Part shown: positions 22,880 to 35,128 of the stretch, in pieces | How the letters are laid out: every line of letters starts with the position of its first letter | Position numbering within the stretch: the stretch's first letter is position 1 | Assembly: GCF_031755915.1 (NCBI RefSeq) | Contig: NC_083386.1 | Span: forward strand, 11,532,001 to 11,596,000 | DNA length: 64,000 nucleotides | Direction: 5' to 3' | Origin: Ziziphus jujuba | Lineage: Eukaryota; Streptophyta; Magnoliopsida; Rosales; Rhamnaceae | Translations under genes and position numbers: made by a program | Notes under the pieces: model-generated | The model's database searches: none | Told to the model about the DNA's origin: nothing | Seen by the model: the letters and a program-made list of their open reading frames with translations, nothing else

Positions 22880-24655
22880 TTGGATAATAATAATCCTTTT
22901 GCTGAGTCTCAGTCACTTGGTCTATCTGATACACAGTTGGAACCTGAATTGCATATAGTATCTTCCGAACCTTTATCTACATTGTCAAATGTGAATCGAA
23001 ATCCTTCTCAGAAATCTGTTTCAACTCATCCTATGCACACACGATCTAAGAGTGGGATTTTCAAACCAAAGGTGTTTACTCTAACTCAACAGGTTGCAGG
23101 TCAAGATGATGTTGAACTAGCTAGTGTTCATGATGCTTTATCAAATCCAAAATGGAAAGCTGCCATGGATCAAAAATATGCAGCGCTTGTTAAAAATAAC
23201 ACGTGGTCTTTGGTTTCTTACCATCCTGAAATGAATCTCGTTGGACATAATTTTCGAGTGAAAAGGAATGCTGATGGCAAGGTTCAAAGATACAAAGCAA
23301 GGCTTATTGCAAAAGGGTTTCATCAACAGCCAGGTTTTCATCAACAACCAAGTTTTGACTTCAATGAAACCTTCAGTCCAGTTATAAATCCTACCATTAT
23401 AAGACTGATTCTTAGTCTTGCCATTTCACAAGGTTGGGAGGTAAAACAACTAGACTTTAACAATGCTTTTCTTAATGGTGATCTCCAAGAAATAGTTTAT
23501 CTCTCTCAACCTTAAGGGTATGAGGATAAACAATTTCCAACACATGTTGTCAGCTTCATAAGGCATTGTATGGCCTTAAACAAGCACCACTAGCTTGGTT
23601 TGACAAATTGAAGGGAGCTCTACAAAGTAAGGGCTTTATCAATACAGTTTCAGACTCTTCTTTATTTGTTTTGAAGACCACATCTGCATATACTTTAGTT
23701 TTGGTATATGTAGATGACATTATTGTTACTGGATCCAATGGTGCTGAAATCAAGAAATTAATCTCTGATTTGAACTCTCAGTTTTCCCTTAAAGACTTGG
23801 ATGATTTGAGTTATTTTCTTGGTATTGAAGCTACAAGGACCAGTAAGGGGATGTTGTTAACACAGACTAAGTATATACTTGATCTTCTCAAAAAGACTAA
23901 AATGGATGGAGCTCGGGCATCTCCATCACCTATGGTTTTGAGTAAACATTTGGTCTTAAGAGAGGGTGATATTTTGTACAATCCTGAATTGTATCAAAGC
24001 ACCGTTGGTGCTCTTCAATATCTGACTTTAACTAGACCTGATATCAGCTATATAGTAAACAAACTCAATCAATTTGTGCAAGCTCCAACCTTTTTACATT
24101 GGGAGGCATGCAAACATTTGTTAAGGTTTTTAAAAGGAACAGCAACACATGGCTTGTTTATCAAGTCAACTATGAAATTTGCTATTCATGGTTTTTCAGA
24201 CTCAGATTGGGCAAGTGATCAAACAGATAGAAGATCAACAAGTGGTTATGCAATTTTTCTGGGTTTAAACCTTATTTCATGGAGGTCCAAAAAACAGCCA
24301 ACTTAGCTCGTTTGAGTACTGAGGTAGAGTACAAAGCCCTGGCTCACATCACCTCTAAACTATGTTGGTTATAGAATCTGATCAAGGAGCTTCAACTTCA
24401 GTTACCAACACCCATTTTTTGGACTGACAGTCTTAGTGTAGTAGCTTTGGTAGAAAATCAGTATTACATCAAAGAACCAAGCATATTGAAATAGATATGC
24501 ATTTTGTAAGAGATAAAGTTTTGAAAAAGTCTATTGAGGTCAAATATGTTCCAACTCAAGAATAAATTGCTGATGTGTTCACTAAAGCTCTAGGGACTTC
24601 CAGGTTTCTCTATTTGAAGAATAAGTTAGGAGTTGTCAGTGCTACTTAAATTGAG
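22880..24655 (+). pseudogene. Copia-1 reverse transcriptase and RNase H, broken
   Basis: RT begins within 22880-23515 ('HTRSKSGIFKPK', then 'ARLIAKGFHQQ' and 'VKQLDFNNAFLNGDL'), with a TAA at 23513. It resumes at 23566-24306 with 'MYGLKQAPLAWF' and the catalytic 'LVYVDDIIVTG'. RNase H motifs 'DSDWAS' (24200) and, after a frameshift near 24300, 'STEVEYKALA' are present. Further stops occur to 24655. A nine-base duplication coding 'GFHQQP' twice is visible near 23325-23345. Confidence 0.78.
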
Positions 24656-24993
24656 TGTTCAAGGGGGAATTCAAATTCATCTTCTGTTTTTCTTGAAGCT
24701 CAAGGAAAGGAAACTTTCTGTAGAATGCTTTATCCTCTTGATACATACTTCTGGTTTACTTTCTATCTGTTACTAGTTTGCAGATCAATCTAAATACTAT
24801 TGGTGTGCAGTTTAAACTGGTCAAGCTTCCTTATTTTCACAATGCATATTGCTGTTACTATGATATTTTCAAACTCATATTTTTGTTTCATCTGGTTTAA
24901 CAAAATACAAGTTTGAGGGGGAATGGTGATGAATTTACAGAATATAGAAATGTATTAGTTTGCAGTTAGTGACATGGCATTGTTAGTTAGTAT

Positions 24994-25071
24994 ATTAGTA
25001 GTTTGTTTTGACAGTTGTAATGTTGTTAGTCCATTAGTAGTTTGTTTTGACAGTTGTAATGTTGTTAGTCC
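24994..25071. repeat. 39 bp tandem duplication in copia-1 LTR
   Basis: Two adjacent 39 bp units beginning ATTAGTAGTTTGTTTTGACA. The same pair is in the 5' LTR at 18710-18787, so the duplication predates this insertion. Confidence 0.85.
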
Positions 25072-26047
25072 AGGTCAGCAATTTATTAATTATCAGTTCT
25101 CTTCTTGTATAAATAGTATTTTACGTGTAAAGAAATATAACGAATTGTATTTTCAAAAATCTGTTCTACTTTTCTCTCTTTCTTTTCTTTATAATATTTA
25201 TTTTCTTTTTCCTTTGTTTTCTTTTCATCCAAACACAACTTTCACACATGTGTACACATAATTCAGCGATGATATTGTCCCAGCTGAATTTCTCCTCCAT
25301 AGCTATAAGAGGAGTTTCAATGGTTTTGCTGCCAAGCTCACAAAGGAAGAAGCAGATAAAATATCTGGTGGGTGGTCTTGATCTTTCCTAATAATATCAC
25401 TATGCATTTATATTTGAATTAATCTTTTTTTTTTTTTTATTGCGAGTGACTTTAAAACTGTGAATATTACATAGGAATGAAGGGTGTAGTGTCAGTATTC
25501 CAAAGTCGAAAATTGAAGCTTCAAACAACAAAGTCATGGGATTTCATTGGATTCCCACAGAATGTTAAGAGAGCCAAATTGGAAAGCGACGTCATCATAG
25601 GAGTGATTGACAGTGGAATTTGGCCAAAATCTGCTAGTTTTGATGGCAAAGGATCGGGTCCACCACCTGCCAAATGGAAGGGTACTTGCCAAGCGTCGTC
25701 CAACTTTACTTGTAACAAGTACGTAAGCATGTCAATTCCATGCGTACTCCACTCTTATTTACAATTATAAAGACTGAAAAATAAACCAATATATATTTAT
25801 ATATATATAGTTGAGCATAAATTATGAAGTAAAGATATAAATGTCCCACCATATGTATGATTGAATGATCGAAATTATGCATCCAACCACACATAATGGG
25901 ACACGTATACATACTTTATTAAAGTTGAGAATATCTTCGATGTTTAAAAGGATAAACTATTTAATGTCCATTATTGATTAAGAATTAATTGGTTTAAACA
26001 TATCAATTTTAATTTGCTTATATGCTGTAACTAAACGATATATGTAA

Positions 26048-26635
<588 letters not shown>

Positions 26636-28653
26636 TAATTAATTAATGTTCAAAATATATCATACTCATTTGAATTTAGCAAACATATATGAACTATACG
26701 TGTGCATGATATGAAACTAATACTTGTTCTCGTTTTACTGAACATGTATAGGGTATTCTTAATTAATTAATTTATTTTTATTTATTTATTTATTTAAAAT
26801 TTTATTTTTTATATAAATATATCAATTAATAATATTTTAACATATAATATTTAATATCAATTTTATTAATATTTTAATATTTATCGCATTACTCTACCTC
26901 AAATGATGTTGATCAGTGAATCAGACAACCATTAGCAAATTGATTTATATATGTGGGTCCCACGCATAATTTGGGTGGATTTTATGCGGGGTACCACGTG
27001 GATAAGATTTTTTTTATCTTTCGGGTGTTTGTTCTAATTATATCAAATTTATATTAAATCCCTGCATAATATTTTTGATAATGATATGAGCCACACCCAC
27101 ATGCTAGTCACATAATCCAAATAATTGAAAAGTTTCTCGAATCATAACGGAGATTATGAAATCATATTTGAATATGCAGATTTTGCCGCAGAGACTCGTT
27201 GGACAAAAAATTGGTGAACGGTAAAACTGTTTACTGCGATAGCAATGTAATTGGACAAGGACAGTTCCTGGCTGGTGCCGCTGGTTTTATAGGTAGAGGC
27301 AGAGTTTTTGGAGATCCAAGTTTCATTCTGCCTTTGCCTGGAACTTACCTTAATTATAACGAAGCTAGTGAAGTTTACAAGTATCTTGTAACCGGCAGGT
27401 ATAATATTAAAATTGGTTAATCAATATAAAATTTAAACCAATAATTTTCAAAAGAAATATATATATTTATATATATATATATATAAATTTTTGATTATAT
27501 TCTCACTGTTTCTTAATTTGTAAAATAATGCAGCAAGCCTATTGCAACGACATACAGAAGTGAGGAGGTTACTGATACACAGTCCCCTTATATACCCTCC
27601 TTTTCATCGAGAGGTCCAAATCCAATCACTCCCAATCTTCTCAAAGTATGTTCTTAGAATATTGTTACTAAGATTTTTGCTTACCAAGTTACCAAATGTA
27701 TGTTTAATTACTTGGCTGATCCATTTTAAGCAAATTAATTAATCTCCTCTACAAACCTCGTTTATATGTTCCTATAGCCAGATATAGCGGCCCCAGGATA
27801 TCTAATTCTAGCAGCGTGGTCTCCAATGGCTCCAATTACAGAATTAGGTGTTAAAGGATTGGGGTATAATATAATGTCAGGAACATCGATGGCTTGCCCA
27901 CATGCTACCGCTGCAGCTGCCTATGTCAAGTCATTCCATCCTACATGGTCCCCTGCTGCTATCAGATCCTCCCTTATCACTACTGGTAGGTTTCTTGATA
28001 TATAGTTAAAAAGTTTTGTTATATACCACACATGGTGAAAATGAAGAAGTTACTGTTTATAGGATATACTCTTAACTGATGGCTACCCAAATAATATTTC
28101 ACAAATTTTATATATAATTTTTTCAGCTAAGCCTATGAGTTCCAAGATCAACCCTGAAGCCGAATTTGCATATGGTGCTGACCTGATAAACCCTGTCAAG
28201 GCTCTTTTTCCTGGTTTGGTCTATGATGCTGATGAGCTTGACTATGTAAGGTTTTTGTGTGGAGAAGGCTACAGTAATGACGAAATTTTAGTCTATAACA
28301 GGGAATGATAAACTCAAGTGTTCCAAAGGGAGTAGTAGATCAGCCACTGACCTAAATTATCCTTCCTTTGCTCTTTCAACCTTACCTTCACAATCAATCA
28401 CTCATGTATTTCATAGGACAGTTACAAATGTTGGATCAGCAAATTCCAAATATAAAGCTAAAGTGGTTGCCCGGCAAGGAAAAAATGTAATCGTTAGCCC
28501 TAGCGTTTTATCTTTCACATCTATTGGGAAAAAGCTACGTTTTCCATCGAGCTCAAAGGGAAAATAGATGGAATCATTGCCTCTGCTTCTTTGGTGTGGG
28601 ATGATGGCACTTTCCAAGTGAGAAGCCCCATCGTTGTCTATATTGCTCCGTGA

Positions 28654-29559
28654 ACTGGTGTTGATGATGCATATATGTATGAGAGAATAGGTTGCAACAT
28701 AATAGGTTGTCTATGTTACACCATGAGCTGAAGGGATATTTGTACAATTTGCTCTCGTTCTAGAGTAAATTGAGTTATGTTCTCCTTTATAATAATAAAA
28801 TTATATGCAGGAATGTAATGATAGTTTGTTTCTTTTTCGTGTATGTATATATATATATTAGAGGCAGAAACTATTTTTTTATTTTTATGTTTTTTTAAAT
28901 AAATGGCTGAAATTTATTCTATTAAAATTTGTTGTTTTTTGTGCATCAATGGATAGAAAAAATCTATTAGCCTTTCGAGAGCACCATAAATTTGCCTCGT
29001 GGATGGTCCCATAGTCTGGTTGGAAATCGATTGGTGAGTCTACAAGCGCGCATGCTATCTATTAGTTCTGTAGGGGTTACACATTAATATAGCAACCCTT
29101 ATATATATATATATATATATATAAACCATAGTGTAACAGAATCCTCAACTAATAATTTTACAAAAACACATGTCGCAATACGTTCGCAATAGGTTCATAA
29201 AACACCTATAAATAACAATTTCTTTTTTTATTTAAATTCGCAAGGGCATTTATATGATTAAATTCAAAAATAAATTTTAGAAAAATATACCATTTATCTA
29301 AAAATGATAAGAATCATTTTTGATCTTTCATAGGATTAGTTCCTTGGTTCACACTGGTATCTAAAAGATGAATAAAAATATATTTATTAAAATAATATTT
29401 TTATTAAAGAATAGTTATTTTTCATCATATTCATTTTAAGTTTATTTGTTGTTTGGTCGCCTATTATGTAGAATTTAGAAAGAAAATCACATTGAAAGCC
29501 ATGAACGATTTAGAATATAAATTTTGGGTAATTGGGTTAAAGTTTGTTTGTCAAATATT
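28654..29559. other. 3' flank of subtilase A, no gene seen
   Basis: The first 150 bp resemble the 3' flank of subtilase B (42077-42240), including 'TGTACAATTTGCTCTC'. The rest is AT-rich with a TA tract at 29099-29123. No supported feature. Confidence 0.55.
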
Positions 29560-29594
29560 CAATTTTCCTAATTTTTTGCATTATTACCATTGGA

Positions 29595-29920
29595 TATCTT
29601 GATCCTCGTTTGATGAGATATAAGTGGATAACCAAATTCTTGAAGTGTTGCAAAGAGCTCCTGGTTTTAAGAAAGTTGTTGAGGAGGTGTGTCAGGACTT
29701 TGCCAAGTTATAGGACAGAGTTGAAGAACTTGAAGAGGTAAAAAGAAAATACATGTGCTACTGATTTTTTTATTTATTCATTTTCGTTTTTAGCAGTTGG
29801 AACCACATGCCAATGGTGTAATTTGGTGCTCTTGTGTCCAATTTTAATTTGATTTTAAAAGTAATATTAATTTGGTACTAGCTACAAAATATCCAGAATT
29901 CCAGTGACGCATCACAATGC

Positions 29921-29971
<51 letters not shown>

Positions 29972-30400
29972 CGCTTCTGTGGCAAAGATTGCAATGGAAA
30001 AGGCACAGGCTGAGGCCCAGTCATTGAAGATTGAGTTGGACATCACTCAAAGTAGGGCTAAAGAGGCCGAAACTGAAAAAGCCCAATACCAAAAGAATGG
30101 CATAGGCCCAAGCCGAAGGGCTCAAGGTTGAGTTGGACAGCGCCCGAAGGAGATCTGAAGAGGCCTAAACTGATAAAAACAAAGCCGAGAGGCAATATGA
30201 GAGATGGAGAAGTTAACTTTAGACTTGAAACCGCTGCTGATGAAGGCAAAGAATGATTTGGAAAGGGCACTCAAGAATCAGTTGGAGGCACTCGAGGTTT
30301 AGTCGGACAACTAGAGGAGGGTTATAAATGCCGAAGAACAATTTATATATAAGTGATTACGCCACCCCCTTTAGGATCATTAAGTATAAAGGTAAAGGCG
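29595..30400 (+). pseudogene. Coiled-coil protein gene fragment, block B copy (uninterrupted)
   Basis: A coding-like stretch at about 29620-29745 reads NQILEVLQRAPGFKKVVEE and on to 'RVEELEEVKRK', with one stop inside. Then comes an intron-like gap with a 48-base poly-A, then 29985-30180 with 'AKIAMEKAQAEAQSLKIEL', 'TQSRAKEAETEKAQYQKN' and, after a frameshift, 'GLKVELDSARRRSEEA'. These are heptad-rich, charged and coiled-coil-like. Here the reading runs past the point where Cassandra interrupts A and C. The family is not recognised. Confidence 0.6.
29923..29970 (+). repeat. Poly-A tract, 48 bases
   Basis: Uninterrupted A run in the putative intron of the block B coiled-coil fragment. Block A has no such run at the matching place (about 4320), so it expanded after duplication, or it is a sequencing or assembly length artefact. 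Confidence 0.95.
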
Positions 30401-30813
30401 TTAACTTTCCAGCCTTGGAAATAATTTGTTTTTTTTTTTAATGTTTTTTTAACTATCTCTTTTGCATAAAATGCTTCATTCAATTTGACTAGGAAAATAT
30501 AAAAAATATATATATGTTTTTTTAGCTGGACACCTAATATGATATTTTCTACATCGGTTGGTAAACATTTTGTAATATATTTGACATTTAAGTAGCTGGT
30601 ATTAAATTGGTTTGTGAATTGTGATCCTTTTGTGTGAATGTAACAGTAAATTTTTTTAAATTTAAAAATGGAGAACCAAAATTTGTAAATGAAGATCTAA
30701 AGGGAACATCCAATCTTATTAATAATATTTCTAATTAAGGAGGTGCAACAATATCTGTATGAAATTCTTTTGCCAAACAAAGAGAGTCAAAGAATATAAA
30801 GTTAGGAAGGAGA
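30401..30813. other. Non-coding DNA shared with 12640-13140
   Basis: Matches block A closely ('TTTGCATAAAATGCTTCATTC', 'AAGGAGGTGCAA', 'AAACAAAGAGAGTCAA'). No gene seen. It ends where a Cassandra LTR begins at 30814. Confidence 0.6.
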
Positions 30814-30964
30814 TGTGATAACCAGTGTGGGTGGATGCAAAATACTGATAAGCTATTTGGTATCCAATTCCATATCATTTGGGTATAAATCAAGGAATGA
30901 TTCAAATATAATAATAGTCACTCTTATAACATTAATGCCCTTTCAGAGCAACTAAATTCAGACT

Positions 30965-31030
30965 TCGAAAAAATTTTGAACTTAAGCGTGCTCAAGCAAG
31001 AGCAATCCTATGATGAGTGACCTTCTAAGA
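30965..31030 (+). promoter_or_regulatory. 5S-rRNA-like promoter, best-preserved copy in block B
   Basis: Reads 'AACTTAAGCGTGCTCAAGC' then 'AAGAGCAATCCTATGATGAG' and TGACC, close to the 5S internal control region. A weaker repeat of the pattern lies near 31720-31785. Confidence 0.6.
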
Positions 31031-31064
31031 GGCTCTAAACCAAAAACACTATATCGAATGTGGT

Positions 31065-31281
31065 AGCTAAATTGGAGATAATATCAATAGAGAATGACAG
31101 CTAAATTGGGGATAATATCGATAGATAATGATAGGTTCGCCAGTGGGAGCCTCTAGTGTGGTGGTTAAATTGGGGATAATATCGATAGAGAATGATAAGT
31201 TCGTCAGTGGGAGCCTCTAGTGTGGTGGTTAAATTGGGGATAATATCGACAGAGGATGATAGATTTCCTATTTGGAGCCTC
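31065..31281. repeat. 64 bp tandem repeat from Cassandra LTR
   Basis: Two full adjacent units (31154-31217 and 31218-31281) begin TAGTGTGGTGGTTAAATTGG. Two partial units with 'TAAATTGGGGATAATATCGA' precede them from about 31065. Confidence 0.8.
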
Positions 31282-31945
31282 TACCAAGCTGAAAATGTGC
31301 CAGCAAAAACACTAAACCCTAGATTAGAAGATGATTTAAATGTACTAATAGTCACTATCATAATCACTCTTACAATGCCAAGGCCTTTTGTGACGACTAG
31401 TATGGACGGTGTAGATTAGAAGATGATTTAAACGTACTAATAATTACTCTTACAATGCCAAGGCCTTTTCAAAACAGTGCCGGCGGCATTGACAGACTAC
31501 TTTTTGTCCAATTCCACATCATATGATGGTGGCTAATCCTACATCATCTTAGTGTAGATCAGAAGATGATTCAAATGTAATAATAATTATTCTTATAATA
31601 CTAAAATCTTTTTAGAGTAGTTAGCTTCAAGGTTTAAAAGTATTCCAAAATTAAAAGTACTTCAAAATTAAAAGTACTCCGACGAGAACAATTTTAGGAT
31701 AGGTAGAGATGTTCAAAAACACTCTAAATTTAAACATGCTCAGGCAAGAGCAATTCTACAATGGGTGAACTCTTGGGAAGTTTTGAATAAAAATTTTATA
31801 CCAAATGCGGTGATAAATTGAGGAAGTTCTAAACAAAAAAACTCATACCTAGTTCGGTTGCTAAATTAGTAGTCACTTGATAACTAAATTTAAAAAACTC
31901 TGAACAAAAATTCTCATACCAAGTACAATGGTTCAATTAGTAATT

Positions 31946-32801
31946 TTGACTTATATATAGGCTTACATGATTTAGGCCTTTAACATTTAAATATAGTGAT
32001 TTAAACTCTCAATTTTATATTGTTGTAAATTGATCCAAATTTCAATTTGCAAACAAATTGGTATTAGCCAAACAATTTGTTAAGGGCTTAAATCACTACA
32101 TTTGAAAGTTGAAAGTGTAAATAATAAAACTTTAAAATTGAAACTACACAAGTGCAATTAATATGTATTAGTCACTAGATTAAATCAATATGTATTAATT
32201 CACTTCACAAAAAAACTCAATATATTAATTAGCATGCCTTATTTTTGTCTATAAATATGTCCAGCACGGTTGCATTTTACTTTTCAATAGCAGCGAGTCA
32301 AAGAAGTACTAGAGAAAATGATTGGTAATAATAAATTAATGAATTTTAAAAGAAGATTTATGCTTAAAAATTAGTTTAAAGAAGTGCTACAAGGAGCAAA
32401 TGAACTAGAAAAAATGATTGATAAGAATAAATTAATGAAGTTTAGTAGAAGATTTATGCTTAAAAATTAGTTTAAAGCAGTGCTACGAGGAGCAAATTTT
32501 TGACGAGATTTTTGTATCCAATATATGATATATGGTAAATGATGTCAAACTATGAAGTGTTAAAACATTATTATCCAACCAAATAATATTGTATCCTTCA
32601 TGCTATACAAACTTCAGTCCAATCATTCAAAAGACAAAAAAGAAACTGTTGGATAAATCATTTTAGCCACTTTGGTTTTGGAGCTTAGGACAATAACTTT
32701 TTTTGATTCCCACATTATTCATTGCAAACTTCATTATATTGAAGTTACATTTATGATGGTGAAAAAAAAAATCCATAATCACCAAAAAAAAAAAGTGCCA
32801 A

Positions 32802-32844
<43 letters not shown>

Positions 32845-33718
32845 TGAATAAAAAGAAATAGCTAAGAAATTAAAAAAACAATAAATCGTGTGTTAATTTA
32901 AAAAAAAAATACAATTTCTTGAAATGTTACGTGACCAAAGCAAGTAAAAACTAATGGCAAAAAATAAAAATAATAATTATATATTTTTATTTGGTTATTT
33001 TCATATTTATAATATTCCTTTTATTAATATAAAATTTCTACAAATTATATTGTAATTGCATAATAAAAGTTAATACAGTTATTTGGTATAAAAAATCTTG
33101 TCATTCCGTTCATTTTTTCCTTTATATATCAAAGTATGGCGTAGATACTTCCAAATAGATACACAATTTTTCATCCTTACGCTTTTCTATTTCCCTTTCT
33201 CTTCCGTCCTCACTACTTCTGCTTCCCATACGTGTTTTCAATAATTTCGTCAGGCTTACCTTGGATCCTGCAATGAATTGGCTTGAACCAAATTTTTATT
33301 ATTTGATTGAAAAATATTCGATTGAAAGTCATTAAGCGCACTTAAATTTTGCATATAAAGTGGAGTAATAGTTTTGAATCCACCACACATGTGGTTCTCG
33401 TGATATATGAATAGGACGAAAATTAGAAAATCACTGAATAAATGGGAATCAAACTTTCCTCTCTCTCTTTCTCTCTCTCAGAGTAAAATGATGTCTACTT
33501 TTAATAATATCACCAAAAAAATTTGTCTAATTTTAATAATTGTTTTTCGCAACTTTTAATCTGAAATTGACTTGGCTTTGATGGCCGACTGTCGTATATA
33601 AGTTTTTCTTCAACATGATTATTCTACCATATACTTTCCAGGTTATACATAGGATATCCATGGTATCGATAAGCAAACAACAAACATAAATTATATCCGA
33701 TCGATCACTACTTCTTCA
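31946..33718 (+). other. Upstream region of subtilase B, paralogous to block A
   Basis: Aligns with 13250-13922 and, after the empty site near 32600, with 16416-17586. A roughly 110 bp piece with 'TTTATGCTTAAAAATTAGTTT' occurs twice in a row (32315-32400, 32405-32490) but once in A. TA tract at 32807-32842, CT tract at 33458-33480. Confidence 0.6.
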
Positions 33719-34222
33719 ATGGCTATTTCTTGGCTCTTCCTCTTTAGTCTCATTTCCACTCTGCTCGTCACTGCTCATCACTCATCTGCCAATCAACATG
33801 ACCGCAAGGCAATATATTTATCCACATCCTTCAGTTAAATTAATAATCTTTCTTCTGATCAGTTGAATCTTATCCCTAAGATATGCTTTTGAAGGCATTA
33901 TATATAAATTATCTACTGGGCTATATTTAGCATTTAGCAACATATTACTGTTAATAAGAATCGTACTACCGCTAATACGTTCAGTATAAATTGTCAAATG
34001 GAGTTCAGTAACTAACTTTTATATATATGCATGTAAAAGGTGGCATTCTCTGGAATTGATTAACATAGAGACGAGCTTCATTAATTAATTATTATTATTA
34101 TTATTGTTTTTTTTAATGAAATTGTGAATACAGGTTTATGTTGTGTACATGGGTGACATGCCAAAGGAAGAAGTTTCCACATCGCTTCTTCACCTAAGTA
34201 TGCTGGAAAGGGTCATACGCAG

Positions 34223-35128
34223 GTTGCACTTTAACATAAGAGAATTACTAATTGAACTGAAAAACAATCTTTCTACAGTACCATAAATTTTAAATTTCTG
34301 TGCCATCCCTATTTAATTTTTTTATTTTCTGGGTAGAAAAAAACTTATAGAAAACGGGTACCAGTCCCAAACAGTTTATTGACACGTGTCAAAACTTGGC
34401 ACATGTATGTAAAAAAAAAAAAAAAAAAAATCTGAAATGTCCTTTCTTCTGCAACCCCTTGATCTTGTTTTATGGGTTTCACTGCTCATCTCATCTCCGT
34501 AAGAATAAGAGTTTTCTTCTTGAAGATTTAGCCGAAAAGGACGATTTTAGGAGGAAAACAAAAAACACTGAGAATTATTGGCCCCTTTGGTTTCGAAATT
34601 TCTTTAAAATGATTTTGTGGTTGTTTATAGATGTATAAAAGTTTTTATACTTCTATATCTTCATCTGTCTTTTTCTCTGTCTAAACCTGTTTCTCTCCAT
34701 TTTTTATACGAATTGATTCTTCTCAACTGATCAGTTTGGTTTCTGTGGAGAGAAGAGACCCTCTATGCTCTGAAATCGACAGTAATTGTGGGAAAAATTA
34801 TAATGTTTCCTGTTTCGCTTGTTTAAATTCAAACTTTCGTTCAATGGAGATATGTAAGCCATTAACCCAGCCATAGAAGAAGAAAAGGCATTGCAGAAGA
34901 TGTTGAGGACCCTTCTTGTTTGGCTCTTTTTGAATTAAATTATTAAAAAAATATATATAGATGACATGGCAAGATTTTCTCCTGCAGATGGAATTTTTTT
35001 CTTATAAAAAAAAAATTATGAAAAAACTTCAGATTTCAACATATAAGTCAATTTTAGAATTTCAAAACTAAAAAGTAAAAAATAAATATAGTTAGTTCAG
35101 TAATTTAGACGTTTATGCAATCATATAG
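34223..35128. other. Intron-2-derived and unassigned DNA in copy B
   Basis: Similarity to copy A ends soon after the exon 2 donor. A-rich tracts lie at 34409-34430. An 80-codon frame at 34396-34638 starts in poly-A and shows no domain. No transposon ends found. Confidence 0.45.

Larger units (their letters stand above)
18644..25246 (+). mobile_element. Copia-1, full-length but decayed LTR retrotransposon in subtilase intron 2
   Basis: The LTRs are 18644-19675 (enlarged by a nested TRIM; about 326 bp without it) and 24924-25246 (323 bp). A perfect TSD CATGT lies at 18639-18643 and 25247-25251. The primer-binding site TGGTATCAAAGTG begins at 19676, and the polypurine tract GTTTGAGGGGGAA precedes 24924. 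Order of domains is gag, protease, integrase, RT, RNase H, as in Ty1/copia. All are interrupted by stops or frameshifts. It sits in the sense direction of the host gene. Its 3' LTR ends 20 bp before exon 3. Confidence 0.92.
30814..31945 (+). mobile_element. Decayed Cassandra-type LTR material in block B
   Basis: Starts TGTGATAACCAGTGTGGGTGG at 30814, a Cassandra LTR start, and continues through a 5S-like promoter and several partial, repeated LTR pieces to about 31945, where similarity to block A resumes. The site differs from that of clusters A and C, so it is an independent insertion. The right border is approximate. Confidence 0.65.

Noticed and set aside
34396..34638. 80-codon ORF in subtilase B intron
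   Set aside because: It starts inside a poly-A tract (poly-Lys) and has no recognisable family.
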